Of a stretch of DNA of 64,000 bases, positions 44,268 through 56,396 are shown piece by piece (within the stretch, counting starts at the first letter, position 1; each line of letters begins with the position of its first letter). Location: positions 930,001-994,000 of the forward strand of contig NW_025408678.1 in NCBI RefSeq assembly GCF_020360975.1, read 5' to 3'. The translations under genes were made by a program, and so were the position numbers. This DNA is from Hirsutella rhossiliensis. Taxonomy: Eukaryota; Ascomycota; Sordariomycetes; Hypocreales; Ophiocordycipitaceae. The notes below the pieces were generated by a model. The model was not told the origin of the DNA and ran no database searches. It saw only the letters and a program-made list of their open reading frames with translations.

Positions 44268-45308
44268 AGAGGTTCTATTTTAACTAGTTCCTTAATTTTT
44301 TAACTAATAAACTAAAAGGTCTATTAAGGGCTTAGTTAAGCTAGTTTAACTAATAAGACTAAGGCCGGGCCTAGAGTAAGAGGCAGAGCTAGGGCTATAA
44401 TAGTAGTAGTAGTAGTAGGAGCTATAGCTAGATAGGCTATAATAGCTATAAGGGTAATAGGTTAAGCCGTTTAAGTCGAGTACTAGCTATAAAGGAATAA
44501 GACTACTTACTATTATACTTTAATAGCCTCTTTATTTAGTTCTTAGCTAGCTTCTTAAAAGATAGTTAAGTAACTATTACTAATAAGCTTTATTAATAGA
44601 GATATATCCTATAGCTACTAGCTAGAAAGAACTTTTATTAAGAAGTATTAGTTAGCTTTCTTAAGGATTTCTTCTTACTTAGCTAGCTATAAAGAAGCTA
44701 GTAGGTTCCTAGTAAAAAAGGCTCCTAAGTAAGCTATATAAGTCTTCTTAATACGGTTAGTTATATAGCTCCTTAAAGGACCTATTAAGGTCTTAAGCTT
44801 TAAAAGCTACTACTTAAGAGTCTTTTCTTCTTAAAGAAAGATTAGCTTTATAGTACTAACTAATTCTATTATTACTATATAAGTAGTAGTTAATAGCTTT
44901 ATCTTATAAAGGTATTCTTTATAGTAGCTCTTATAGTTACCTAAGGTAGTAGAAAAAGCTCTTTACTATATAGAGGTTAGCTTAGAGAAGAAAGAAGCTC
45001 TTTTTATAAATTCTATTACCTTAAGATAAAGAGAGGGCTTAAAAGGGTCCTACTTATTAAAGAAAACTAAATTATAGATAGTTCTATTTATATAAGCTTA
45101 TAGCTCCTTTACTTACTTATCTTAATCTTAAGGCTTTATAAGAATTATCTTATAGACTATAAGGGTAGTAGAGTCGTTTTTTATTATTATTATAAGGAAG
45201 GGTAGAAAAGTTAGTTAAAAATCAGCTTTTTTAATAAGAGGGGTAAAAGGATATAAGAAAGGTACCTTTTATAGTAGCTAGAAGGTATAGGAATTCTATT
45301 CCTCCTAA

Positions 45309-45317
45309 GCTTATAAC
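45309..45317 (-). promoter_or_regulatory. Copia primer-binding site, initiator-tRNA half type
   Basis: GTTATAAGC on the minus strand directly follows the LTR end TTTATAAGA. With one G to A change undone it is GTTATGAGC, complementary to the anticodon loop of initiator tRNA-Met (CAU anticodon), the primer used in half-molecule form by Drosophila copia. Confidence 0.55.
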
Positions 45318-45804
45318 TCTTATAAAGATAAAGATAAGAAGTATTTAAAAATATATAAAGGTAAAAATAAAAGTAAGGGGTTAGATAGGTAGGGCAGAAA
45401 TATTTAATTCTTAAGGGGGCTATAATTATAGTAAGGGAGTAATTATTATATTACCTTAATTATCTTTCTTTCCTTTATTTAACGCCCTTTTTTATACCTA
45501 TTTAATATCTTAATTAATAAAGAAGATCCTACTTAAAGAAGCTATTAATATCCTTTTAACTACTAAGCGTTTTACTAATTTTTCCTTTCTTTTCTAGCCG
45601 TTACTAGTATATCTATCTTATCTCTTACTACCTTTATAGGAAGCTATTACTACTTTTACTTCCCTTTATACCCTTACCCTTCTTTCTATACTTCTTTTTA
45701 GCTCCTTCTTCCTTCTTTTATACTAAGTATTTTTAGCTTTTATAGTCCCTTTTACTAAGGGATATCTCTAAGAACTATAAAATTAAGCTATATATAAAGG
45801 AATA
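45318..45804 (-). repeat. Copia-2 5' LTR (about 487 bp)
   Basis: Homologous along its length to 23445-23920 in the same orientation and to 20972-21447 inverted. It is the most AT-rich of the three. The outer end (near 45804) is less certain because the TGTCGCG tip has mutated. Confidence 0.8.
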
Positions 45805-47490
45805 TATTATATAGTACGATTAGTTAGGTAGTAAAGATAGCTAGAAGTACTATGCTATATATATTATTTTCTATTTATTATAAAACTAAAGCTTATAAAA
45901 AAAGAGATTTCTCTTTTTTTTTAAAGTAGTAAGTAGTCTATAATATATAAGTAAGGTAGATACGATTCCATACTAATACCTTACTAATATATTAGTACTA
46001 TATACCTAAGTACTTTATTAGCCTATACATTTTAATAGCGCTCTTATAATTATCTCCCCTTTAATATAAATATCTTAGCTATATCTTTAATATATATTAC
46101 TTTTACTATACTATATATATTCTATTATAGGATACCTTATAGTTAATAATCTAGGTACCTATAATAATATCGGCCTCCTTTAAGGAAGTTACCTTTAATT
46201 ACTTAAGGCTCCTTATAAAAGAAAGAACTTAAAAGCTATTAAGTAAACTTTAAGAAATTACCTAGAAATCCTAGAAATAATAACTAAGCGGATTATATAG
46301 ATATTTTATAGAGATTTCCCTTAAGGATATATTATATAGGGAATATACTATAATTTCCTAAGTAATAATAGCTCCTTAAGGATTATATTAATATTTCCTT
46401 AAAAAGTTACTATAAAAATATAGCGGGGAAATTATAAAGAAATACCTATACCTACCTAGGGAAAATACTAATAAATACCGCTAATATACCATACTATTAT
46501 TATATAATTATAAAGTTAATATATTACTTAGTTAAAGCGCTAAGTAAAGTCTTACGCTTACTATAATATATATATAAAAGATAGAGAACCCGCTAAATCT
46601 TAGGTAGGTAGAAAAGAATATAGATAGTTATTACTACTCTTACTTTAACTTATAAGACTAATAGCTAGTTTATATTTAACGTATATAATAATATATAGTA
46701 GCTGGTTTATATAATACGTTTAATTATATATAGTAGCTAGTCTATTTAATTACCTATTAGACCTATACTAGATATAGGTAGATAGCTAGGTTAAAGTACT
46801 AGCCCTATACTAAGGGACTAGTATATAATAAATAGTAGTAATTCTTATTCCCTTAACTATCTATTCTCTTAAGGTCTATATTTAGTAGAATAAAAGATAA
46901 AAAATAAGGAAAGGGATAAGTTAACCTTAACTTATAAACCTTAATATCTTCTTAGGAAGAAAGCTCTTACTTATATACTAACTAATACTAGCTTTTTAAT
47001 TGCTTTTTATAAAAGAAATACTTAGGGAACTTTAGATAGAGGTAAAACTTTAATATATTAAAGCTTAAGTAATATAAAGCTTCTATTAATAATTTAAAAA
47101 GATACCTATTTCTAGGATATTTCGTATTAAGTTCCTATAGAAATAAAAGATAGCTAGATTACTTACCTTAGTAATAAGAATAACGCCTAAAAGAATTAAG
47201 AGTAGAACTTCTATAATATAACTTACTAGCTTACTTAGCTAATTATTAAGGCCTATAAAAATAAATTAATAACCTAGAATACGTTTTAGTAATAAGGTAA
47301 TATTAGCTATAAATAATAGAGCTATATAGAAATCGTTATAATATAGCTTCCCTTACCTTACCTTAACTACTTTTATTAAAAAGATAAAGCCCTAGAAGTT
47401 TACTAAACTATAATAATTAAAATAAAGAAGAACCTTTAAATAATACTACCCTTAGCGGTATATTCGCGATAATAACCTTAGCGAACTAGC
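45805..47490. other. AT-rich RIPed sequence, unassigned
   Basis: No protein motif can be read reliably. 46200-46420 has repeated short words such as CTCCTTAAGGAT and TTTCCTTAA. 46690-46750 has a short imperfect direct repeat (ATATATAGTAGCTGGT / ATATATAGTAGCTAGT). It probably contains LTR or non-coding parts of decayed retroelements. Confidence 0.35.
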
Positions 47491-47499
47491 TAGTAAGCT

Positions 47500-48720
47500 T
47501 AATTATAAAAGAAGCTCTTATAAGACTACTAGTAAAAGCTATAGTAAGAGAAACTAAGGATAATACTATTATAAACCCTCCTCGAGCACCCTTAGTATAT
47601 ATTAAACTAAAAGATATAAGGAAGTTTAACCTTACTAGCCCCTTTAATATAATATTTAATATCCTCGAAGAAACTAAGAAAATAATTATATATAAAAGCG
47701 TCGATCGATTTATCGATTCCTTAAAGTAGGTAGCTATTCGCGGACTAAAATACGCTAATAAACTAATAATACTAATCCTTAGCTTACTTCGTAGAACCGC
47801 TATTAAATAGTATTTTAGCGATCTTAGTAAATCCGACTAAGCTATACTTTATGCCCTAGACTAAGGATATACCGCTTAGTATACTAAACTATAAAAACTC
47901 TTTACTATCTAGCTAAAAGTAGCGTTAAGATCTTTATAAATAAAACGATTTACTACCTTAGATATTATAAATAGAGCTAACTTTTATATATAGATATTAA
48001 AGATCTATTAAAAAGTAAAAGTAGCGCTATACTTAAAAGAGCACCTTATTATATTAGTCTATTAATAACTAAACGTATTACTATAAGAATTATTCCGCCG
48101 ACCTATTAGTCTAGAATTATTTAATACTTAGATTAATAACTATAAGTAACTTATCTTATAGTTAGAAACTAAGCTAACGGTTAAGTTATAAGGGAAGATA
48201 AGTAACGTAGTAAAAGGATATATATAAGGTAGATTACGCGAAACTAAGAATAAGACTATAGTAAACTCTACCTTATCTATAGCTAAACTAACTAGTTAGA
48301 AACCCTAGGAATAAGGATAATTTTAATAGAAAGGAAATATAACGACCGCGTTAAGATAGAATAATCTACGCTAAGTAAACGTAGGCCTAGTACTAAACTA
48401 GTTAACTAGCCCTTAAACTAAACTATAGCCTTAGGATTCGAAACTAAAGAAAGGCTCTTAGGAAAACCTAATCGTTATTAACCTTACCTATTAGCTTTAA
48501 GCGGTACTAACCGATAACTAAAGCGGGATATATCTTTCCTAGGAAATATAAAACTAAATCCTATTTACCTAAGATAAAAGGCTAAAAGATAAAGATACTA
48601 CTACTAATATAGGAAAAGAAACTAAATATTACGGGCTATACTTATAAAAAGCTAAGGTTATACTATAGCGACTATACTAAAGTTAGGCTAAAGTAAACCT
48701 ATATATAAGTAGAGCTTAAC
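47500..48720 (+). pseudogene. gag: RIPed retrotransposon Gag relic
   Basis: Read through stops, the plus strand shows SVDRFIDSLK, LIILILSLLRRTAIK, YFSDLSKSD, TTLDIINRANFYI, LKEHLIILVY, LFRRPISLELFNT and LILQLETKLTVKL. A block of (R/G)TAxxW(Y/F) followed by SDLS and, about 70 residues on, a (R)YT-(L)xD motif is typical of fungal LTR-retrotransposon Gag. A possible knuckle remnant (IGKETKYYGLY) lies near 48615. It may belong to Gypsy III or to a separate truncated element. Confidence 0.5.
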
Positions 48721-49309
48721 CTAAACTTAAGCTAAATAGTACCTAAATATAGGTCGAGCTAAGGACTAGGGAAGATAAATAACTATCGCGACTAAGATAG
48801 AGTTTTCCTTCTTTCTCCTTAGCTTTAAATAAATAATTATTCGGCCCTATACTACTATACTAAGTATACGCCGGCCCTTAATATATCTAAAGCTCCTTTT
48901 TAATAAGGCTATAAAGCCTAGAAAGAGATTAGACCGAAAGGATATAATATAGATATCCTAACGACCTAGAAGAGGGAGAATAGGCCTAAGGACGGTAAGG
49001 AGTAGTAATAGGAGGGCTAAACGCCTAGCTAATAATAAAGTAAGCGATACTCTCGCTATAAGTAAAAGAGGTAGAGATAAGGTATTAGGTAATATAAAGC
49101 TAACTATAAATATAAGAACTAATTAGCTAGATTAAGAGGATATATTAAAGGATAGATAAACTAATATAAATAGGTATATAAAAGGGGGCTAAGGGCAGGG
49201 TAGGCGGTTTAATACCGCCTTTAAGGGTACTAAGGGGGGCAGTAACGCCTATAATTAAAGAGGAGGTAATAAGGAAGAATAGCTATAAGAAGCTTCTCCT
49301 AAGCCTAGG

Positions 49310-52300
49310 AAATTTAACGGATAACGATAGCACTATACCTTATAGGTATAATATATATAGGAGAAGTATAAGATTAATAAAGAATTCTTCTTAAGCTTAA
49401 GGGAAATCTTTTACCTTATCTATAACTACTTAGATACTAAGCTATAATAAACGGTCGCTATATACTATAGAATAAAAGTAAAAAGGGGCTATAATTAAAA
49501 GGAATTCCTAAAGTACCTTAACTTAATCTACCTTAATATAGATATCTAGTTACGCGCGGCGGCAGCGATCTAGATAATAAAATAAAGGGAAAGTTAGATA
49601 TTTATAGCGTTCCTCTTAAAGTTTAAGTAAAGACTCTTTAAGGCTAGAGGCGGGTCCTAGCTATATAACGTTTAGATCGTCTTCTTAGAGGGGGCTCTAG
49701 GAATCTAGCTTTATAAGGCGTTAGCTATAGTCGACCTCCCTATATTAAGCTTCGCCGCTTATATTAATTAAGTAGTATAAATAGCGGCTAAGCTAAAGAA
49801 GGTCTAGTAAATAAGATAACCCCCCTTAAACTAAAGGAGACTAGTAGATATATACCCCTAGGAAAGAAAGGATAAAGATAAGGATACCTTAATAACTAGT
49901 ATTAACGCCCTAAATAAATAAAAAGAAGGGTAGAGCTAGCTAGAGAATCGGATATACTTTAACTATAAAGTTAAAGGATATATTACGCTCTACTATAAGA
50001 AGAGGAGATAGGAATATTAGAGGGCGGGCGTAATAAAGGAAGAGAGGGACGCCGAGGATAATAATAACTTAGAAAAAGGGGAACCTTAGCGTAAAGTTAA
50101 GCGCTAAAGATAAAAGAGAAATAGTAAGAAGCTTAAAAGTTAATAAAGGACTATCTAACGCTAAGCCTAGTAACGCTAAAGGTAAGTATTAATAAGAAGA
50201 AGGGACTTAACTTACTTATATATACTAGCTATAATTACTATACTATAGTAAGTAAGAAGGTAGTAAAGAAGCTATAAATACTTCTTACTAATAAGAGGAG
50301 AAAATAACTAAGGCCGTTCTTAAAAGATACTCTAGCCTTATAAATAAAAGGAATTATAGTATTTAAGATAAATATTAATAGCTATATAAAGTAAACCTTT
50401 ATATATATAGTCCCTAAGCTAAGCTATAATATATTCCTAGGAAGGCTATAGATAAAAAAGAACTAAGTAATATATAATATAGTAAAGGATTAAATTTAAT
50501 ATAGTAAGGCTAAGATTTAAATAGGCCTATAAGGATTAAAAGTAGTAAGGAGGGTAAAATAGATCTAAGGGGTAAGGATCGTTAGCGCGGTAGTATTTAT
50601 AGTAGAATATCGGAGGGAGAAGGTAGTAAGGGACGATAAGGAAAGGTAAAAGATAGTTATTATCTAAGTAATTATAATAAAGAATATAAAGAGAGTACTT
50701 TAGCTAAAGATAGTAGTAGACCTAGTAAACTATATCCTAAAGTAAGCGCTAGATATATACTTAGACCTCTTTATATTAAAGAAGGCTTTAAAGATACCCC
50801 TATATAAGCTAATAGTAAACTATAAGATTAACTTAATACTAAATAAAGATAAGGTAAAGCCCCTTTTATTATAAGGACCCTTTTATAATATTTTAAGGGA
50901 GGAACTCTTAGTACTAAGGAAGACCCTAAGCGCGCTAATAAAGGTAAACCTAATCCGCTTAAGTAGCTCCTTAGCTATAGCCTTAGTACTCTTTACTTAA
51001 AAGTTAAATAGTCGCTTATAATTTTACTATAATTACTAGGCCTTAAACGTAATTATAAAGAGAGATAGGTACGCGCTATCCTTAATTATAAAGATATTAT
51101 AGATACTTATAAAGGTAAAGTAGTTAATAAAGCTTAATATTATAGCGGCGTTCTATAAGATCTAAATAGTAAAGGGCTATAAGTTTAAGATAGCCTTATA
51201 AATAAAGTTCAGATTATTTAAGTAATAAGTATACTTATTTAGCTTAATAAAGATACTAGCTACCTTTTAATAATATATTAATAAGGTATTAGGGGAATAC
51301 TTATATAAGTTTATTATAGCGTATATAGATAATATCTTAATTTACTTATTAAGGTTTCTTTAAGACTACTAAGAGAAGGTAGTAAGGGTACTTTAAAAGC
51401 TATAAAAGGCGGGCCTAACGTTAGACGTAAGGAAGTATAACTTTATAATAAAGGAAGTTAAGTACCTAGGCTTTATTATATAAGTAGGGGGTAAGGTTTA
51501 ATATAATTTAAAGAAGATCTAAGTAATATAAATATAGTAGGTACCTTAGAATATAAAAGGAGTCTAGAGCTTCTTTAGCTTCGCGAACTACTACTAAGGC
51601 TTTATAATACTTAATATAAAGGTATTAGTATACCTAGATAGCTTTTATAAAAAGGGCGCGATCTTTAAGTAAATAGATAAATACTAAGTAGCGTTTAAGT
51701 TTATCTAAAACGATTTTTATAACGCCTTAGTACTATAACTCTATAACCTAAAGAGAGAAATATACTTAGAGGTAAACTATTTTAAATATATAATAAGGGG
51801 GGCGCTAATATAAGTAGGGCTAAATAGTATATAATACTTAGTAAGATTCTTTTTAAAGAAACTAAACCTAGTAGAATATAACTACTTAATCTATAATAAG
51901 AAGATACTTATAATTATATAGTACTTAGACTTTTAAGGAATAGAACTTTAAAATATACCTACCTTTATAGTACTAACCGACTATAATAACCTAAGGTACT
52001 TTATAATAAAGAAGAAGTTAAATAAGAGATAAAGCTAATAAGCAATAAAGCTTATATCTTATATCTTTATATTAAAGTTCTAGCTAAGGAGGCTAGCGGC
52101 GGTGCTTAACGCGCTATCCCGCTATAAGTAGGATTAGCTAGCGGACGAAATAGATAAAAGGGAGATAAGGCGGGTAGTTTAAATAATTCTAGAGACCGTA
52201 TATTTATAGGGCCGCTTAGTCCCTACTAAGGGCTAATACGCTAACTTACTAAGACGCTTAACTTAAGATAGGGCGGTAGTAGTAGCGCTATAAGTAAGTA

Positions 52301-53880
52301 AAAGAGGGGTAGGTATAATAGTATATATTAGTAGAGTAAGGGGGCCTATTAAACGACTTAAAAAGGAGGCGAATAAAGGCAATAACTAACTAAAACTTAA
52401 CTTAAACTTAAGCTAAAATATACCTTAAGAATAAGCTAACCTTATACTAGTATTCGATAACTAAGTGCTATAAGAGAAATAGATAAAGGCGCTAAGGAAA
52501 GATAAGGAATACTAAGTAGTATTCTAAGTAGTATATAAAAGAGAGAGATCGCTAGTACTAAAATAGTAATTAAAGGTATAGCTAAGTAAATATATAATCG
52601 ATATTAAGAAATAGTTATACTTTTAAGAAAGGCTATAAGTACTAAGGAAACTAAAGTATAATAAAGGAGATAAGGCTAAGGAATAAGATATACTTTAGGT
52701 ATAGATAGCTTAATAAATATATAACTTAATAGCGGTAGGATACTTAAGGAGATAAGAGACCTTAGCGATATTAGCCTAAGAATTCTTTTAGCCTAGCTAG
52801 TTAATAATAGTAAGGTAGCTCGTTACTAACTATAGACTATATAAGAGGGGGTATATATAAAGGTAACTTTAAAAGAGACTCTTAAAGCCCTTACTACTAC
52901 TATCTTAACTATTTATATACCTATTAATAGACTTTATAGTTAAACTACTGCTAACTAAGATAAAAGGCATAAAGTACCTTTAAGTAATTATAAACTAGCT
53001 AACGAAAGTAGTAACGCTTAAAGTAATACTAATAATAAAGGTAGTAGTATATATAATAAGGTTCTTTTAAGCTTACTTTTACTTTTATAAGATACTAAGG
53101 TCGATTATATTAAATAAAGGGATAAACTAAATAGGAAGCTTTTAAAGGGAGTTCTATAAATAAATAAGAGTATAAAAGAAGTTAAGTTTAGTATACTACT
53201 TATAAATAAATAAGTTAACTAAGTATATAAACTAAGAAGTATAAGTATACCTTTAGGTATATATCTACTATAGCTAGGATAACTAAGGAGCGTAGCTACT
53301 ATATATATAAGCTATATTAAATAACTATATAGCGTTAATAATAAGCGTAAGCTTATTCTTCGCGATATATAGATATAATATTAAGCTAGTTTAAATAGCG
53401 AGGGCGGAGGGGCCGCTAGTACTAAAAGTAAGGGGGGTAAGGGAGCTCGCTTAAAGGATAAGAGAGGTAACCGACTTTCTATAAACTACTATTATCGCGG
53501 TATAGGTAAGATAAAAGGAAATAGTAAACTAAAAGAGAGCCTTAGTAAAGAGGTTTAAAGTAAGGGATAAGGTATAAGTAAATATAGCTAAATATATAAC
53601 TAACTAGCTATATAGGAAGCTTAACTAGCTATACTAAAAGTATACTATAATAAAGGTAGTAAGCTTATATATAGTTAAGCTTAATATATTAAGGAGGGTA
53701 TATAAGAGGCTTTATATAGAATTTCTCTACTAAGTAGTAAAGAACCTACTACTTAAATAGGTAGTCGACGATTACTAACTACTACTAGTAATTAAGGAGG
53801 ATAATAAGCCTAAGTATATCGTTAAAGAGATCTAGTAAGCGTAGTAAAAGTAAAGGGGGAGGGGTAGATAGTAATAAGTA
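49310..53880 (+). mobile_element. Gypsy III: RIPed Ty3/Gypsy element
   Basis: In order on the plus strand: Gag (49310-49800), a destroyed zinc knuckle at 49955-49996 (YFNYKVKGYITLYY), protease-end text near 50400, RT from about 50850 (LREELLVLRKTLSALIKVNL), FIIAYIDNILIYL near 51310, ADANYY-type FANYY with VQSFFS near 51560, RNase H near 51750-52130 (KILIII and AVLNALSRYK) and integrase to about 53700. Stops are frequent, but several runs of 30 or more codons survive. LTRs could not be defined; a purine-rich stretch begins at 53960. Confidence 0.8.
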
Positions 53881-56199
53881 CTTATAAAATAGTAAGGGTA
53901 TATAAACCTATTATAGTACCTACTAAACGACTTTTAGGAGATAGAAGCCTTTAAGGGATTTAAGAGATAGTAGGGAAATATAAGGGAGAATAATAAAGGA
54001 GGGGTAAGAAAAAGGGACTAAGAAGAAAGTAGAAGATAAAGAGAGGGAAATAAAGGATAGAAGGGGGAGAAAGAAAAAGAAGTAGGAGCTAAGGGACGCT
54101 TATTAAAAAATAAGAAAAAAATAAAGAAAAACTATAGTATTAAAGGGAAATAATAAAAGATAGATTAAGGATAGATATAAAATAAATAGTAATAAAAGAT
54201 AAATAAAGATAAGAATAAGGGTAGGATATAATAAAATAAGATATAAATATAGTAAGACGTACTAAGGATATTAACTAAATTTTAACTAACTATAAACGCC
54301 CTTTAACTACCGCTTAATTACTTTAAGATATTAAGGTATATCTAAGCTTAGCGTATAAATATAGTAGCGTAGGTAAGCTTAGTATACTAAAACGATAGTT
54401 AAAGATAAATAGTAGGATAAGGTTAAAAGGGAAATAAAGTATATATATAAAGGTTACTTTAATAGTTATTAAATATCTTTTAAGATATATAGTCTTAAAA
54501 GGCGTTAATAATAGTAATTATATTCTTAATATACTATTATTATATTAGCGTTTTATTAAATAAAGTTAAGAGAGAGTAATAAATAAGAAGGTAGTGTAAT
54601 TTAATATAAGTATAAGTAAAGTAGTTATTAGTACGCGGCGACGCTTAATTTTAATAGGTACTATACTATATCTTAACGCTTAGCGATATTATTTAGCTTA
54701 TATAAGCGAGATAAGGTAGCCGCTATATAGTAGTATTATAGGTTACGCTATACTTACTAAGAGATATAAGCGGATATATTAACTAGTATAAGGGTAGTAA
54801 AGTATAGTTATTTAGTATATTAAGAGGTAGGGTACTACTATATAGAGTAAAGAAGCTAGCGGGCGTATAAGGGCCTATAGTAGTTATAATATAGCGCGGC
54901 GCGGCGATAGAAATTAAGTAAAGTAAGGGCGTATATATAAAAAGAGTAAAGCTTAAAAGAGGAAAAAGAAAAAAAGAAAGAAAAAGGAAAGAAAAAAGGT
55001 ATTTATATATAGTAAGGTATATATATAGTTAGTAAGGTATAAGGGTATTTTAATAGGGATAAGGGTATATACCTAAAGTATATATAGTATATAGCTAAGG
55101 ATTAATAAAGTAATTAACTATATAATTATCTAATTATCGGTTCTATATATAGCTTTAAGGGCCTTAGGTTATAAATATAAGTCTTAGAGATTTCTTTACT
55201 TTATACTTCTTTATCTTTACTAAAGTTATATAATTAGCGGCCTTTACTTTAAAGGGGAAAAATAAAAATTTAAATTAACTATAATTAAGGAAGATACTTA
55301 ATTAAATAATTAAGGTCTTTATAACGCCTTTAAGTATACTTAGAAGTAAGTTAAAAGGGGAGTACTAAGGGTCTTATCCTTTTAATAAGCTAATATTTAT
55401 AAGGGTATAAACTTACTTATTAAACTCCTCCTTAGCGACTTTCCGACTTAAGATATTAATAGAAAGAGCGCGATAATAATAGGTAAGGCTCTCTTCCTAA
55501 GTATATAAGTAAGTAAATAAACTATTAATAGAACTTTTCTCCTTTACTATAATCCTTTCCCTTTATATTATTTACTCCTTCCTTTACCTATAAGCTACTT
55601 ATTTAGCTCTTTCCTATCTTTACTTATATACTTCCTTCTTTAAATAATTATCTACTACCCCTTATATACGCTTTAAAGTATTTACGCTTATTATTCTTAA
55701 GGGCGTTAAGGAAATAAAGTAGTTAGTATCTTTACTAATCTATAGCTTTAAGTATAGCTAGATTAAATAAGCTATAAAGTCTTATAGACTAGTTATTATT
55801 ATATTACTAATAGTCCTATATAAATATATAGAATTATAGTCGTTAATATCTTAGTAGTAGTTTTAATATATCCCTAGGTTTTTAACTCCTTTAACTTAAA
55901 AGGGTTTAAAGCTTAGTATAAACCTTATAAGGACTATAGCTAAAGAGGCTATTATTATACTTTATTTTTAGGAAGTAATAAAGCGCGCTATAAGCGTTAC
56001 TAAAGTCTTTAGCTTTAAGGTAATTAACCGAGCGCTTAGTAATTTTAAAGTTCTAGGGCGAGTTAGTAGCCACGCTATCTACCTTTCTTTCTTACTAGCT
56101 TCTTATTAAGCTATTAATAAAAGGAAAATAAAAGCGTTATTTCTATATAAATAAAGGGACTAATAAAGGCGCTTAGCTCTCTCTTTTATAGATTTTAAG
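53881..56199. other. AT-rich RIPed sequence with purine-rich tract
   Basis: 53940-54135 is almost pure purine on the plus strand (many AAGGGAGAAAG-like words), as is 54955-55000. The remainder has no readable protein. It may include the 3' LTR of Gypsy III and remnants of other elements. Confidence 0.35.
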
Positions 56200-56396
56200 T
56201 ATAAGGGTATTTACCCTTAATATAAGTCTAGGTATTAGCCTAAACCTTAGTTAATAGTATTATAGGTAAGGTAGGCTATATATATAAACGTATATTTAGT
56301 AGTAGTAGGCGTAGCGTATAGTTAGATCCTATATAGCTTATTATTATAATATAATAAAAGGTACCTATAATATAACCTTTTACTTACCTTATAATA
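56200..56396 (+). repeat. Gypsy II copy c, 5' LTR (197 bp)
   Basis: Starts TATAAGGGTATTTACCC, ends CTTACCTTATAATA, and is followed by GTATAAGCTATC. It is the reverse complement counterpart of 33340-33536 and 40014-40211. Confidence 0.87.

Larger units (their letters stand above)
44268..45804 (-). mobile_element. Copia-2: 5' LTR and gag end, RIPed
   Basis: On the minus strand a Copia LTR (45804 down to 45318) is followed by a primer-binding site and about 1 kb that reads as degenerate Gag-like helical text (for example LKVIEFIKRASFFSKLTS). The element is cut at 44267, where the Gypsy I copy C LTR ends, so protease, integrase and RT are missing. No Gag motif is decisive; identity rests on the LTR and primer site. 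Confidence 0.7.
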
